64,000 nt of DNA. Source: Aurelia coerulea. Its lineage: Eukaryota > Cnidaria > Scyphozoa > Semaeostomeae > Ulmaridae. The notes below the pieces were generated by a model. The model had not been told where the DNA came from and searched no databases. It saw only the letters and a list, made by a program, of their open reading frames with translations. The translations under genes were made by a program, and so were the position numbers. The stretch covers positions 19,878,501 through 19,942,500 of the forward strand of contig CM076949.1 of NCBI GenBank assembly GCA_039566865.1, written 5' to 3'. Shown in pieces: positions 53,654-64,000 of the stretch; the first letter of the stretch is position 1, and each line of letters begins with the position of its first letter.

Positions 53654-56600
53654 ATGACTGTCAATCTGGAGGAATATTTCCGCACCACTTTCGAGGATAA
53701 ACTCTTGGTGTACGTAGTCGTAGTGCTTACTTTACTTACATGTAACATGGGAAATAAATTTTAAAACTTAGGACCCCAGTAAACCATCGTCGTTATTCTT
53801 ACCAAGACACCTCACAGAAAGCCAGCAAAAGACTTAGCTTAGTGTTGGAAGTTTAGGCAACCATCTCAAAAAGATTTGGTTGTGTCATCCAACCAACCGT
53901 TTACTCTTCTGAAATAAAAAAATCAGGTTTTTATAATGCAAATAAGACAAAAACAGACAACTTCCACTGTGTGAAGACTTTCTTAGATTTTTAACTTCAG
54001 CTAAACAGATGCCTTTGACTTACATGGTTTTTCTGCCTAAGACTTCTTGTTTAGAAAAATTTACAGTCTTTCATATATACAGGTACTGTAGCTCAAAAAT
54101 TCTAAACATAATGTCAAGAATTCTTGTAATGTTAATGCATGCAAGGCCTGTACTTTATTGTCCTATTGTTCAATCATCCATGGAGAAGAATTCCTTTATT
54201 ATCATTCAAATGAGGCAAGTGGCACATTCCACTTAAACTCTTTTCACTTTTGCTTTCATCCTGCACAAAGTGACAGGTGTGCCATTAAAAGAATAATCAA
54301 AATTTGATTACACCTGCCATAAAAATGTCTTCATTATTTCTTTTGTTGATGATCCAAATATATTTAAAGATGGTAAGATGTCTGTTTGTGTTGCTGAAAG
54401 GGGCTTAAAAGGTGCAGAATGACATGTTGAAAGACATTATTCTGCTGAGCTGTATACTTTTTATGCAATATCATAAAGATGCCATGATATTGAGATTTTA
54501 CATCATCCTTTAAGTCTACAATGATAGTTTGCATTTCTTAGGACATTTGTGACCAAACTATGTAGAAGTTTAATGTATGAAAAGAAATTGATCAACTATT
54601 CATCAGTGCTTTTTGCAGTATGCTTCAAAGGCAGGCAACCCTCATAAGAGTTTAGTTTTGCTAAGTTTAATCTAATTACAGAATCAGCGGCACTTGAGAA
54701 AATATTTTGGTCTTGGATCTACCCACCAAAAAGAAATTTGGAGATTGGCATTACAGTTAAATTTAGGTGATTTTTTAAACAGGAGTACTAACTGGAACAC
54801 CCGGTAGATAAAGACAGTAATTACAGTATATGCAAAACACATGGGGGGTCATATTTTGCTGATGGGATGTGCACTCCTTTCCGGGTATCGTTTTCGCCTC
54901 TTTTTTCTAACGCCGGGTATCAAAAGAAGGCAATTTTTCTAAAGCCGGTTGTCAAAATTGTTATATCATTGTTTTTTGATGAATTTTTACTTTTTTGGAG
55001 TATACTTTCCTAAAAGTTTTTCTAAAGCCGGCTATCTTTTTGAGGGAAAAATTCTAAAACAGGATGAAAAAATCTTTTCTTGGAGTTCACACCCCTGTAC
55101 AATTGAAAGTCAAGTACCTCCCCCGGGGCAAAACAGTTTGTGTGCCAGCTGTACTGTCCATACATTCTCTCTCTTTTTTTGCAGAAAAATGCCAGAGAGG
55201 GAAGATGACCATCTCACACCAGCAACACGTCTTCTGGAGAAAAGAAGGGAGATGGGAGAAGTTGAGCAAGCCCTAGCTGCACAAAAAGAGGTATTTTATA
55301 TGTATTTCTGTTTTCATTTTCATACTACGCCCTTAAGGCAGTCTTTTACATACTGTATATGCTGAAGGAACATCATACTGTTCCCCTCAAGTTTTTCACT
55401 ACCTATGATACTCGTCAAGCAGCTAGAGGTGACCTTTTCAAATCTTTGAAAAGCACCACTTTATACGGTTTGCAAACAATTCAGTGCTTTGGTTCCAAAA
55501 TTTGGAACACTCTTCCGCTATTCATATGTGTTGCTAGCTCTGTTTCAATTTTTCGATCCAAACTAAAGACACACTTCATCAATTCCTATTCTTAACTCAG
55601 ACTGTATTTCTCACTCCACCCATCATATCAAATGTACATCTGGCTCTGGTTATTCTTTTAAAAACATGTTTTCGTTTCTCTGTTTTTAGGGGGGGGGCTT
55701 TCTCTTGATTAGTTAACCTATTTAGAGAGCTCCTCCTTAATCAATCTATCTTAAATACAATCTTGTAAGTTTTGTTTATTATAGTATTCGTAGTAGTGTA
55801 TTCTTTTTAGTATTGTATGGTATCTTTTAAATCAATAGTTGTATAATAATTAATGTTAGAATTGTATTTAGGATTGATTGATGAATATCTGAAACTGAAT
55901 TGAAACTGATATTCATTAATTCTATTTGCATTCATTCATCTTAGGAGTTTCAAATGAAGATGGAGAGTTTGCAGCAAAGAAGAGAGGAACTGGAAAGGAA
56001 AGAGTTCCACCTGAAAGAGTCTTTACTAAAATTTGATAAGTTTCTCAAGGTAAAGTACTGTACTGTGATTCATGATCCATTAGATTTTGATTTTTAAATG
56101 TTTGCCCATGTTCCTTGTCATCCATCTTGGAAGGAAACGTGCACGCACGAGTTCAACTGAATTTATCTGCGGCTGCGCGGCTGCGGCTAGAATGGCAACA
56201 TGCCTCAGGGCTCCTACAGCCCGTTGGCCTCTACGAGGGCTAGGCTCCTGGGCTCTTAGGCTCCTTGACTCTCAGGGCTCAAGGCTCCTGGGCTCCTTGG
56301 CTCTAAGGCTCCTGGACTCTTAGGGCTCCAGGCTCCTGGGCTCCAGGCTCCTGGGCTCTAGCGGTAGCAACACTCGTTACTGTAAATCGGCAATTGATAT
56401 TTTTGATATCTTAATCAGTTTCAAAATGGTGGCATTTATTATATTTAAGAGTGTGACGTCATCAAATTCCTAAATCCAAAACCAGATGAGCAACAGATTT
56501 TTTTCTTGCCATCACAGTGTAGATCTTCATAGACTGTTGGCTTTCTTGAAGACTGTATTTAGGATTCTCTATTGATTTACTGTGGGATTTACTGTACAAT

Positions 56601-59600
56601 TTTTTAATTGCTCATGAATTCTTCAACAAAAACAAAAATGCCACCCATTTTGAAAAGAATCAAGATATAAGAAGATTTCCATGGCAGATTTACAGCAAAG
56701 TACCCTGAGTTCCTTTCAAGTAATGCAATTCAAAATAAATCAATGTAACCGGATTTTACACACCTTTTAAAAGATTAGAATTATTTTGAATAATTAGAGC
56801 CCCATGCTTAAAAATAACCTGATGGAAAAATATGAAAAATTGAAAACTCTTTTGAAGGAAATTATGCTGTAGTAACCCAAATGAAAATCTAAACTAGATG
56901 TGCCTTGCTTTGTCTGCAAGCTACTACCGGGTGTCCCAAAATGATATAGTATCGTTTGATTGCTTATATGTCCATGATGAATAAACCGATTTTCAAAACT
57001 TTCATTTATCCGATTGCCTAAAGGCTAAATTGTATTCGATGATGTTAGTTTTGGTCAAACGGGAATGTTTTCATGTCGAAAAGAAGATTGATAAACCTGC
57101 TCAAATTCAAGACTTGCATGGCATGAAAAAGAAATGGCCTACTTTTCCAGCCAACATTCTAGATGTGATTCAAAAGGCTCAACTTTTATGTCGTTCATAA
57201 AATACTAATTTAGTTAATACTGAATTCAGATGGACGGGTAATGTAGAGAATACGAATGCGAGTTCAGCCTTTTGTATCACATCTATAATGTTCACTGGAA
57301 AATCAGGCTGTTTCTTTCGCATGCCATCCAAGGCTTGAATTTGAACAGGTTTATCAATCTTCTTTTCGACATGATAACATCGTCGTAAATCTACAACCAA
57401 CATCTTTTAATACAATTTAGCCTTTAGGCAATAAAATAGAACAAAGTTTTTGAAAATTGGTTCATTGGTTATGGACATGTAAGCAATCAAACGATGATAC
57501 ATCATTTTGGGACACCGGTATGTCAGCTGTTGTAAGCTTGAAACAAATATCAGAATACAGAGTGTAGTTCCTTCTTGAGGCCAGAATATCTTTAAAATGT
57601 CTTCTAGACACAGATTTTCAACAGCTTGATTATTTTCTGTTGTAGGAGAATGATTCCAAAAGAACAAGAGCAGAGAAGAAGGCTAAAGATGAGAGTGATG
57701 CAAGAAAAACAAAGAATGTTGAAATACAAAGGTAATAAAGACATCGATATCAGTCTTCAAATCTAATCATTGATAATAACTACAGTACTTTAAGAACCCT
57801 TCAAACAATTGTTTATTGCTTATCATGAAGACAGAACATTTTCAGAAGGTTTTCTTAGAATTCAGATGTCCCAACAAATGCAATGCTAGTTACTGTATGT
57901 ATGCTTGTACTGTATGTATGCTTCCTGTGACATTTATTTTAGACCCTCGTTTCCAATAGGCTACATGAAGAAATTAGTATTCATGCAAGAAAAAGGGACA
58001 AGATGCAGAGGAAATTGGAGAAGTATTCGATGTATCAAAAATACCTTGATAAAGTTCTTGAAGTTGCAGAGGAGGTGAGAATAAACCTTGTTATTCATCA
58101 CTGTCCCTTTGTTTGTTTGCTTACAGTTAAGACAATGGTTGCGGTCAGCCGGTCACACTGCTGTATTTTCCCGTTAAGCCTGGTTTCCATATAGCCGTAA
58201 GGTTGCCGGTGGCAGTCTTCTGCCATCTGCGATCTGCCATGCCCGGTACCCCAGTCAAACGATTTAAATGGAATTGTCTGATTCTAGTGCCGCAACTATT
58301 ACCCATACGATGCCGTAAGGATCGAGAAAATTTGAGTGATTCAACGTTTTCCAAAATCGTTACAGTTACGGGAGAAGTGGTTTCCATTTAAGTTGAAGTG
58401 GTTGCAGCATGCCGGCGGCAATTGTTATGGCAATGGTTGAGGCAACCTTACGGCACCTTACGGCTATATGGAAACCAGGCTTTATAAAGTGAATGGTTTC
58501 ACTTTCTGGTACTTTATTTTTGCTGCCAGGAAGTGCGGCAATAACAATACAACAAACCCTTGGCACACAGTGATATGATGTATCATGTGACAACTACGCA
58601 AGGCTGTGATTGGTTTACTCTATCAAAGAACGATCAGATATACACTCCGGATCTCATTTTCTCCAATTTTTGCATCTCAGCATCAAAGCGCTGTAGCAGC
58701 GTTGTGTATGAAAACGAAATGCGGTCACATATCACAGCGTAATTAACCTTTTTTTCAACAAAAGTAAACTTTCCCAGTATTTTAACATGAAGAGATCATG
58801 TAGCTTAGCAAAGCTTAGCAGTTTTAACATGAAGAGATCATGTAGCTTTAAAGGGAGTACAAAGACCAGCAGCCTTTGCAATCTCTAATTTTTGTTTTTG
58901 TGAATTTCGTACGGTCAGTTATTCTGGAAGCCGTGCAGAGCAAGTCGATGACTTTGCGCAAAGCATGCTGGGCTTTGTTTTCCCTTTAAGATCTCATTGC
59001 TTTTCATTCGAGAATACAGTCCTGCACGGAATGCAAAAGACATATCGTACTCATTGAAGTTATTCTGTTAGTCACGAACGTTAATTTTGATTTTTAAATT
59101 GTAACTGACGTTTGCAATCTTTTTGGAATTATAATCTCAACATTTCGTAATATAGATATCAGCAGGACCGTCGAGAGGGGGGGTTGGAGGGGGTAAAAGG
59201 TCCGGGGCCCGGGCCTCGTAGGGGCCCGTAAAAATATCGTTCGACAAAAATTAGTTATTCCTGTAAAATCTCCTTACAGCAACTTTTATGGCAATCTAGC
59301 TACCTGCCTTAAAACATAGACATAAGAAAGTCGTTTTTGTGTCCGTACCTTGCCAGGTGACTTTGGCAAAGTCACCTCGTAAGAGCGAATCTTTTCATTG
59401 TTTACTGTAAATACCGCTTCCTTTACAACTTTTTCATGGAATATCTAAACAATTTGTTCTACTGTAGCTTTCTTAAAAAGGGCGTTTCCCTCATTCTCTG
59501 AGAGTCTGAAGGGCGTGGTCCCAGAAAATTTTCTTGGGGGCTTCCCCCCTGAGGCCCGATCCTGAGAATCGGTCCATGGCCCGAGCTGGCTCTCGACGGC

Positions 59601-62600
59601 CCTGGATATCAGATGTTTATGATTGTACCCATTCACCTGATGATCCCGTATAGATGTACAGCGAAATATTGTTAATCTTTATCAATTGATATTAAAACAT
59701 GAAGCTTCTTGTTACCCTTTTCCTATGGGGGTCATTGTGATACAGTGTATCCCTGGTGTATCCAACAGCGTTTCCATTTCTTTTTCTTTAGTTTCACGAA
59801 ATAAGAGAAATAACAGCAAGATATGACACACTTATTGCAACACATATGGTATGTTATTGTATTAGCATCATTATTTTAAGGATTATTCGCATGTTTGTAT
59901 GCTTGCTAATTATTCCATTTCTCAATTCTCACCTTGAATAAATCCGTCTTCTTCTTTTTGGGTTGCTCTTATGGTAATAAGGACAGATTTTGTAACACAA
60001 TAGTATGAATTGTTTTTGTTGACACCTGAATTCAAAGCGATTAGCGATTGCAGACAAAGGAAATTTCCTCAACGACCTCAACCAGTAATTCAAAACAAAC
60101 AAAGTCGTAAAAGTTTCTCTGAAACCCAGGTAGCTATCGCGCTTGTTGTGCATTCCAGAAATTGTTTTTAAGAGCAAATGCGAGCATATATCGAAACACA
60201 TCTACCACGGGCATTTTATTTCTTTGGTTCAGAAGCTGAGCAGTAAGCATTTTACTCACACCCAAAAAATAAGAGAATTGAGTCGCCTCCCAATTGGCTT
60301 CTGAACTAAACAAATCAAATGCCAGAGGCAGATGTGAAGATATATCCTTCTTCTTTCGATATATGCTTATGTTTGCTCTTGAAAACAATTTCTAGAATGC
60401 ACAACGAGCGAGCTAGCTTCCAGGGTTTCGGAGAAACTTTGTGGCTTTGCTTGTTTTGAATTACTGGTTAAGAGAATATCCTTTGTCTCAGATCGCTAAT
60501 CGCTTTGAATTGAGTTGTCAATCAAAAGCTGCTCATGCTACTGTCCTTGTTTCTTATGGTAGGTTTACGATCATATGATTTCCCTTGTACAGCAAATGCC
60601 TTGCGATAGAAGTTGAGCGAAAGTTCCCCATTAAATAGCCTTGCAATTTTCAGATACGCATATGGTACTATGTTAGCATTAAGGACTATTCGCTAATCAT
60701 TTCATTTCTCACCTTGAATAAATTTGTCTTCTTCTGTTTGCATCTGCTTTTATGGTAGGTTTACGACCATATGGTTTTACCTTGTACAGTAGATGCCGTT
60801 CGATAGTAGTTGAGCGAACGTTCCCCTTTAAGTTGTAATTTTCAGAATTTTGCTAATTTAAAGCTGTTGCTAAGATAATCGAAATGAATCTGATTTTTAA
60901 TGTAATACCTTTAGGAGTTTAGCCACAGGAAGCGCATGCGGTTGATTGAACGATGTTAAGCTCAAAACTTCAAAATAGACAATGGTAGTCTACGTTTGTG
61001 TCTAATCTGTTGCACTTCTCTACGGCTGCATTGTGTTTCCTTTGTTGACTTCTGTACTGCGTAATTGTTCGAATACGAGAGTTCGATGTGAAGTAACACT
61101 ACGCCTTCCTATATAAAATTACAACTAATTTATAAAATTATTGTAATTTTATATAGGAAGGCGTAGTGTTACTTCACATCGAACTCTCTTATTCGAAAAA
61201 TTACGCAGTACAGAAGTCAACAAAGGAAACCCAATGCAGCCGTAGAGAAGTGCAACAGGATTAGACACAAAGGTATATTACCATTGTCTATTTTGAAGTT
61301 TTGAACTTATCATCTTTCAATCCATAATGGTTCAATCAACCGCCTGGGCTTCCTGTGGTTTAGCTTCAAACTTTGATGATGTTTTCAAACTCTTACGACT
61401 TTTTCTTTGATTTATCGAACTATTTTGTAGGAGCTACTTGAACGTGAACATAAAAATCAAGATGCAATGGAAAAGGAAAAAGCAAGTTTGAGCCGTTTTA
61501 TCGAAGTAAGGATTTTATAAAATGAATCGAAAAAGCAAAGGCCACGATGACAACGTCGATCATCGGATCCGAAGATGCTTGCGATTACGTATAAATGATT
61601 AGATTTGCAGAAAGAAACACCGCAGCATGACGAAAAAGCGACAGCAAATATGTGTAAATTCAAAGAACAAGAACATAACATCATATTCTTTAAATTCACA
61701 TATATTGCTTGTCGTTGTTTCGTTGCGCTACGTTGTTTCTACCTACAAAAATGTTTGAAGAATTTTATATCACTTTTATCCCTCGGTTTCATTGTTAAGA
61801 GTTCTATATTACGTAAATGCTCAACTTAAGCCCGAGCGGTGCTTATTAAATTGCATGGTAGATGATGGACAGCATAGGTTCCAAATCTCTAAAAAAGTTG
61901 GTGTAAAATTCAGTGACGTATTTCTTTGAAATGAATGACTTCAAAGAAACTTTGGCTAATTCTCTATAATTCAACGTTGGAATTTTCTGACATCTTAAAT
62001 ATTTCAGAATTAGAGCGTTTTTCTTCTTTTTCAAGAATTCGAAAATAAATTTCAAAAAAACTTAAAACCATCGTAATTTCTAAACTGTTTGACGCAACTT
62101 GAAATAATTTCGAAGAGAACCATAGTTTATGGTTGCCTACAATATGACATCAAGCAAAAGTCTGTCACTCTTCTTGTTTAGGATTTAGAAATTCGACGAC
62201 GTCACAACCTCAAATGAGTGGAAACGAAAGATACGCTGTAATTTGTAAAAATATTCAAAACTTCTGAAAAGTCCAACGGTAGAGTTATAGATAAGTATCT
62301 AAAGTTTCTTCCCAGCCATTCAATCAGAAGAAATATGTCATTGAATTTTACACCCACCTTTTTACGCCGAGTTAAAGATTTGGAACCTATGCTATGATAG
62401 ACAGTCTAGGTAGGTGGCTGATTTTTTGCTATTCTAGCAAAGGTTTCGAGGATAATGAACGACATCTTAAGGTTTTTGTAAGTGGAACATTTAAACGTAA
62501 AATAAGAACCATCGTAAAATATATACATGTAATATATATGTGAAAGATCTATACCAAATAGGGGCTTATTTTGTAGAAATGAGAGTTTGGGTGAGATTTA

Positions 62601-63536
62601 TTCGAGAGTGAGGGGCTTAATCAAAAATTCTTCGTGGCAACAGCTTAGGAGTAAGACCTTGCTTCCTTCTCGTAGTGAGGCGGTTTTTTGACTATATTAA
62701 TTTCATGCTGTAGCACATTACAATGTCTTCAATTCAAATATTGATTTCATGCAATAAGGTGTTCTGAACCGCTACAAAATTTCATAAATTGTTGTCCTTA
62801 TTGACCCTTATTGTGCACAAATAAAACAATGCCACATATGAACAATTTATCAAACATGTGTCATTTTGAGATTAGTGCCCCAATGAAAGAATTCCTTTAA
62901 GATATTCACTGCACATGGGAGGAAAAGACGTAAGCGAAGTGTCCCTAATGAAACTTTACTTAACCATGGTGCTCTCTTGTGTTCCAAGATTTAGGTGATA
63001 ATCTATTTATCATTGAAATTAAATTGTATATGTTTTCATTTTCCAGGAGAAAAATAATGAAAACCTGAACTTCAATAACCAGGTATTGGCATTATCTGTT
63101 GTTTTTGACATTTATGTGTATGAAAATTCACTTGTCCTAGCAAATAGCAACTCTCAGCCGCAGGCATTCCATGCCTTGGTTCAAAGCTGTTTTGCTTACC
63201 TACTTTAAAGCTACCGGGTGATCTGGATGACGAGAACAATATGCGAAGTTTGAAAAGTAGATACTCTTTCCTTGAATGTCGAAGCAGTAAACTTGATACA
63301 TGTTTTTTATACATACCGGGTGTCCCAAAAAAGTTTTCCTGTTTGAACAGTCCCAGCAGAACAACCATTGTCTATGCAATAAAGTAAAATCTATGTGCAA
63401 CCTGTAATATTTTCACAACATGCTCACTTGATCTTGACTCTTTTAAAATAGAATGTACCGAATATATACATTTACTTTCATAGTTGGCACAGTTGCAAAC
63501 ACAACTCGAAGAAGCCCAAAGTAATGCACTGAAATG
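53654..63536 (+). CDS. CFAP73: CFAP73 (CCDC42B-like coiled-coil protein), 3'-truncated by the window edge
   Basis: Axonemal coiled-coil protein; the algal homologue is in the MIA complex, which with CFAP100 tethers inner dynein arm f and modulates beating. Nine exons: 53654-53709 (start ATG), 55185-55290, 55945-56049, 57646-57731, 57960-58074, 59792-59848, 61431-61505, 63047-63082 and 63484-63536. All junctions keep frame. Translation: EEYFRTTFEDKLLV, then TRLLEKRREMGEVEQALAAQ, QQRREELERKEFHLKESLLK, FDKFLKENDSKRTRAEKKA, MQRKLEKYSMYQKYLDKVLE, FHEIREITARYDTLIATHM and LAQLQTQLEEAQSNALK. This is the DUF4200 heptad-rich family; the acidic LLVKMPEREDDHL junction resembles CFAP73 more than CCDC42. 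About 208 codons are present. The conserved QNTAA-type C-terminal exons are beyond base 64000. Confidence 0.94.
54590..54806. mobile_element. mariner-like element end, uninterrupted partner of 18350-18973
   Basis: CAGTGCTTTTTGCAGTATGC, TTGGTCTTGGATCTACCCAC and AACTGGAACACCCGGTAG follow in the order seen at 18.35-18.97 kb, without the MITE found there. In CFAP73 intron 1. Confidence 0.6.
54842..55128. mobile_element. GGGGTACTT-type MITE, GCCGG word, copy 2
   Basis: Aligns with 28547-28848 along its length (GGATGTGCACTCCTTTCCGG, TTTTCTAACGCCGGGTATCA). Ends 56 bases before CFAP73 exon 2. Confidence 0.7.
55362..55597 (+). pseudogene. LINE reverse-transcriptase C-terminal remnant
   Basis: HHTVPLKFFTTYDTRQAARG then TIQCFGSKIWNTLPLFICVA and SIFRSKLKTHFINSYS, stop. 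Matches the YNTR...FG..WN.LP...F..LK pattern of CR1/L2-like ORF2 ends. Followed by about 300 bases of 3' UTR. In CFAP73 intron 2. Confidence 0.7.
56215..56362 (+). repeat. GGCTCCTGGGCTCTTA minisatellite
   Basis: Nine or more degenerate 8-16 base units of GGCTCC(T/A)(G/T)G. A similar GGGCTCCA run starts at 63930 and reaches the window end. Confidence 0.8.
56375..56815. mobile_element. hairpin MITE, GGCTCAAAT family, copy 3 (left end replaced)
   Basis: ACTGTAAATCGGCAATTG at left pairs with ATGGCAGATTTACAGC; AAAATGGTGGCATTTAT pairs with ATGCCACCCATTTTG. Right end AGAGCCCCATG. Confidence 0.6.
56935..57520. mobile_element. mariner-like fold-back with open frame in each arm
   Basis: TA flanks; CCGGGTGTCCCAAAATGATA and inverse. 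Arms meet near 57210. Each arm, read outward to centre, has an open frame with CxHVEKKIDKPxQIQ and FPxNIxDVIQKAxL. In CFAP73 intron 3. Confidence 0.75.
58174..58484. mobile_element. GGTTTCCATATAGCC-ended element, TGCCGTAAGG word
   Basis: AAGCCTGGTTTCCATATAGC at left, GCTATATGGAAACCAGGCTT at right. GTAAGG/TGCCG words repeat inside. Same architecture as 24918-25169. In CFAP73 intron 5. Confidence 0.7.
59155..59612. mobile_element. hAT-type MITE with perfect 8-bp target duplication
   Basis: GATATCAG at 59155-59162 and again at 59605-59612 flank CAGGACCGTCGAGAG ... CTCTCGACGGCCCTG (59163-59604). The 8-bp duplication and CAG..CTG ends are diagnostic of hAT. No transposase. Confidence 0.85.
59985..60560. 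mobile_element. fold-back element, partner of 30749-31380
   Basis: Arms include AGCGATTGCAGACAAAGG, TTGTTGTGCATTCCAGAAAT and GGCATTTTATTTCTTTGGTT with inverses; centre near 60270. In CFAP73 intron 6. Confidence 0.75.
60921..61363. mobile_element. 440-bp near-perfect hairpin
   Basis: CCACAGGAAGCGCATGCGGT at left, ACCGCCTGGGCTTCCTGTGG at right; arms meet at 61129-61138. Inner 120 bases of each arm are almost identical (GTGTTACTTCACATCGAACT). In CFAP73 intron 6. Confidence 0.85.
61853..62395. mobile_element. hairpin MITE, GGTTCCAAATCT relative of the GGCTCAAAT family
   Basis: CAGCATAGGTTCCAAATCTC at left, GATTTGGAACCTATGCTATG at right, with GTGTAAAATTCAGTGACG and its inverse. In CFAP73 intron 7. 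Confidence 0.7.
62396..63046. other. CFAP73 intron stretch with nothing recognised
   Basis: AT-rich; no repeat pair or exon found before the acceptor at 63045-63046. Confidence 0.5.
63317..63400. repeat. single mariner-like terminal repeat
   Basis: TACCGGGTGTCCCAAAAAAG with no matching right end inside the window; a second ACCGGGTGATC end is at 63212. Confidence 0.45.
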
Positions 63537-64000
63537 GTAAGGTTTGACCTTTTATGAGCATCCATTCAGCCAACCTAACATGCCTACCTACGTTTTGTTG
63601 GCTGCGTGAGGTTGTACTTCAACGTGAAGATATTTCAAATTGCAGTTCTTAGTTTCTTACCAGAGATGAGATGACAAAATGTGATTTCCAGTCACAACTG
63701 AATGATTTCCAATCACAAGCAAATCGCCAGATTTCCAGAAATAATGGCTCGAAGGAACTCAAAAATTCATTGCCAGATTTCCAGAAATAAGGAACTCCAA
63801 AATCATTTTTTAAGTTTGGTTTTGCGATCCACGAACAAGCTCAAATAGTTCCACACCTTATTCGTATAGTTTTCGTAAATAAATTTTAGCTGTTATTGCT
63901 TGGTCTTCACAAATAAAATTGTTTGAGTTACAGGGCTCCACATGGAGAGAACGGTGGGCTCCAGTGCCCCACCATTGGAATTTTTTGGGCTCCAAGGCTC

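Overview
The window is animal genomic DNA: AT-rich, with short exons in long repeat-filled introns and canonical GT/AG junctions. The protein families, intron-rich gene structure and repeat types suit an invertebrate, most likely a cnidarian such as a coral or sea anemone. That taxon is an inference. No prokaryotic or viral gene was seen.

Three protein-coding genes were built by joining exons whose splice phases agree and whose translations match known families. (1) KIF22 (chromokinesin Kid), plus strand, exons from 721 to 19168. Its 5' part, including most of the motor domain, lies to the left of the window. (2) TBCCD1 (TBCC domain-containing protein 1), minus strand, 53182 down to 21968. 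Sixteen exons were found; one expected exon between 49956 and 44239 was not. (3) CFAP73 (CCDC42B, a motile-cilium coiled-coil protein), plus strand, from 53654, running off the right edge after the exon at 63484-63536.

KIF22 and TBCCD1 are tail to tail, separated by 2.8 kb of repeats. TBCCD1 and CFAP73 are head to head, with 471 bases between their start codons. This shared promoter holds a 13-of-14 match to the RFX X-box, which fits co-expression of two centrosome/cilium genes.

Much of the rest is transposable-element debris: tRNA-derived and 5S-rRNA-derived SINEs, 3' ends of several LINE reverse-transcriptase ORFs, two hAT-type elements (one with a perfect 8-bp target duplication), TTAA-flanked piggyBac-like elements, TA-flanked mariner/pogo-like elements and large fold-back hairpins. 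The most unusual pattern is a set of non-autonomous elements whose interiors are scattered copies of one short word. In some pairs the ends are shared while the word has been exchanged for another. Microsatellites, a 340-bp polypurine tract and a minisatellite complete the picture.
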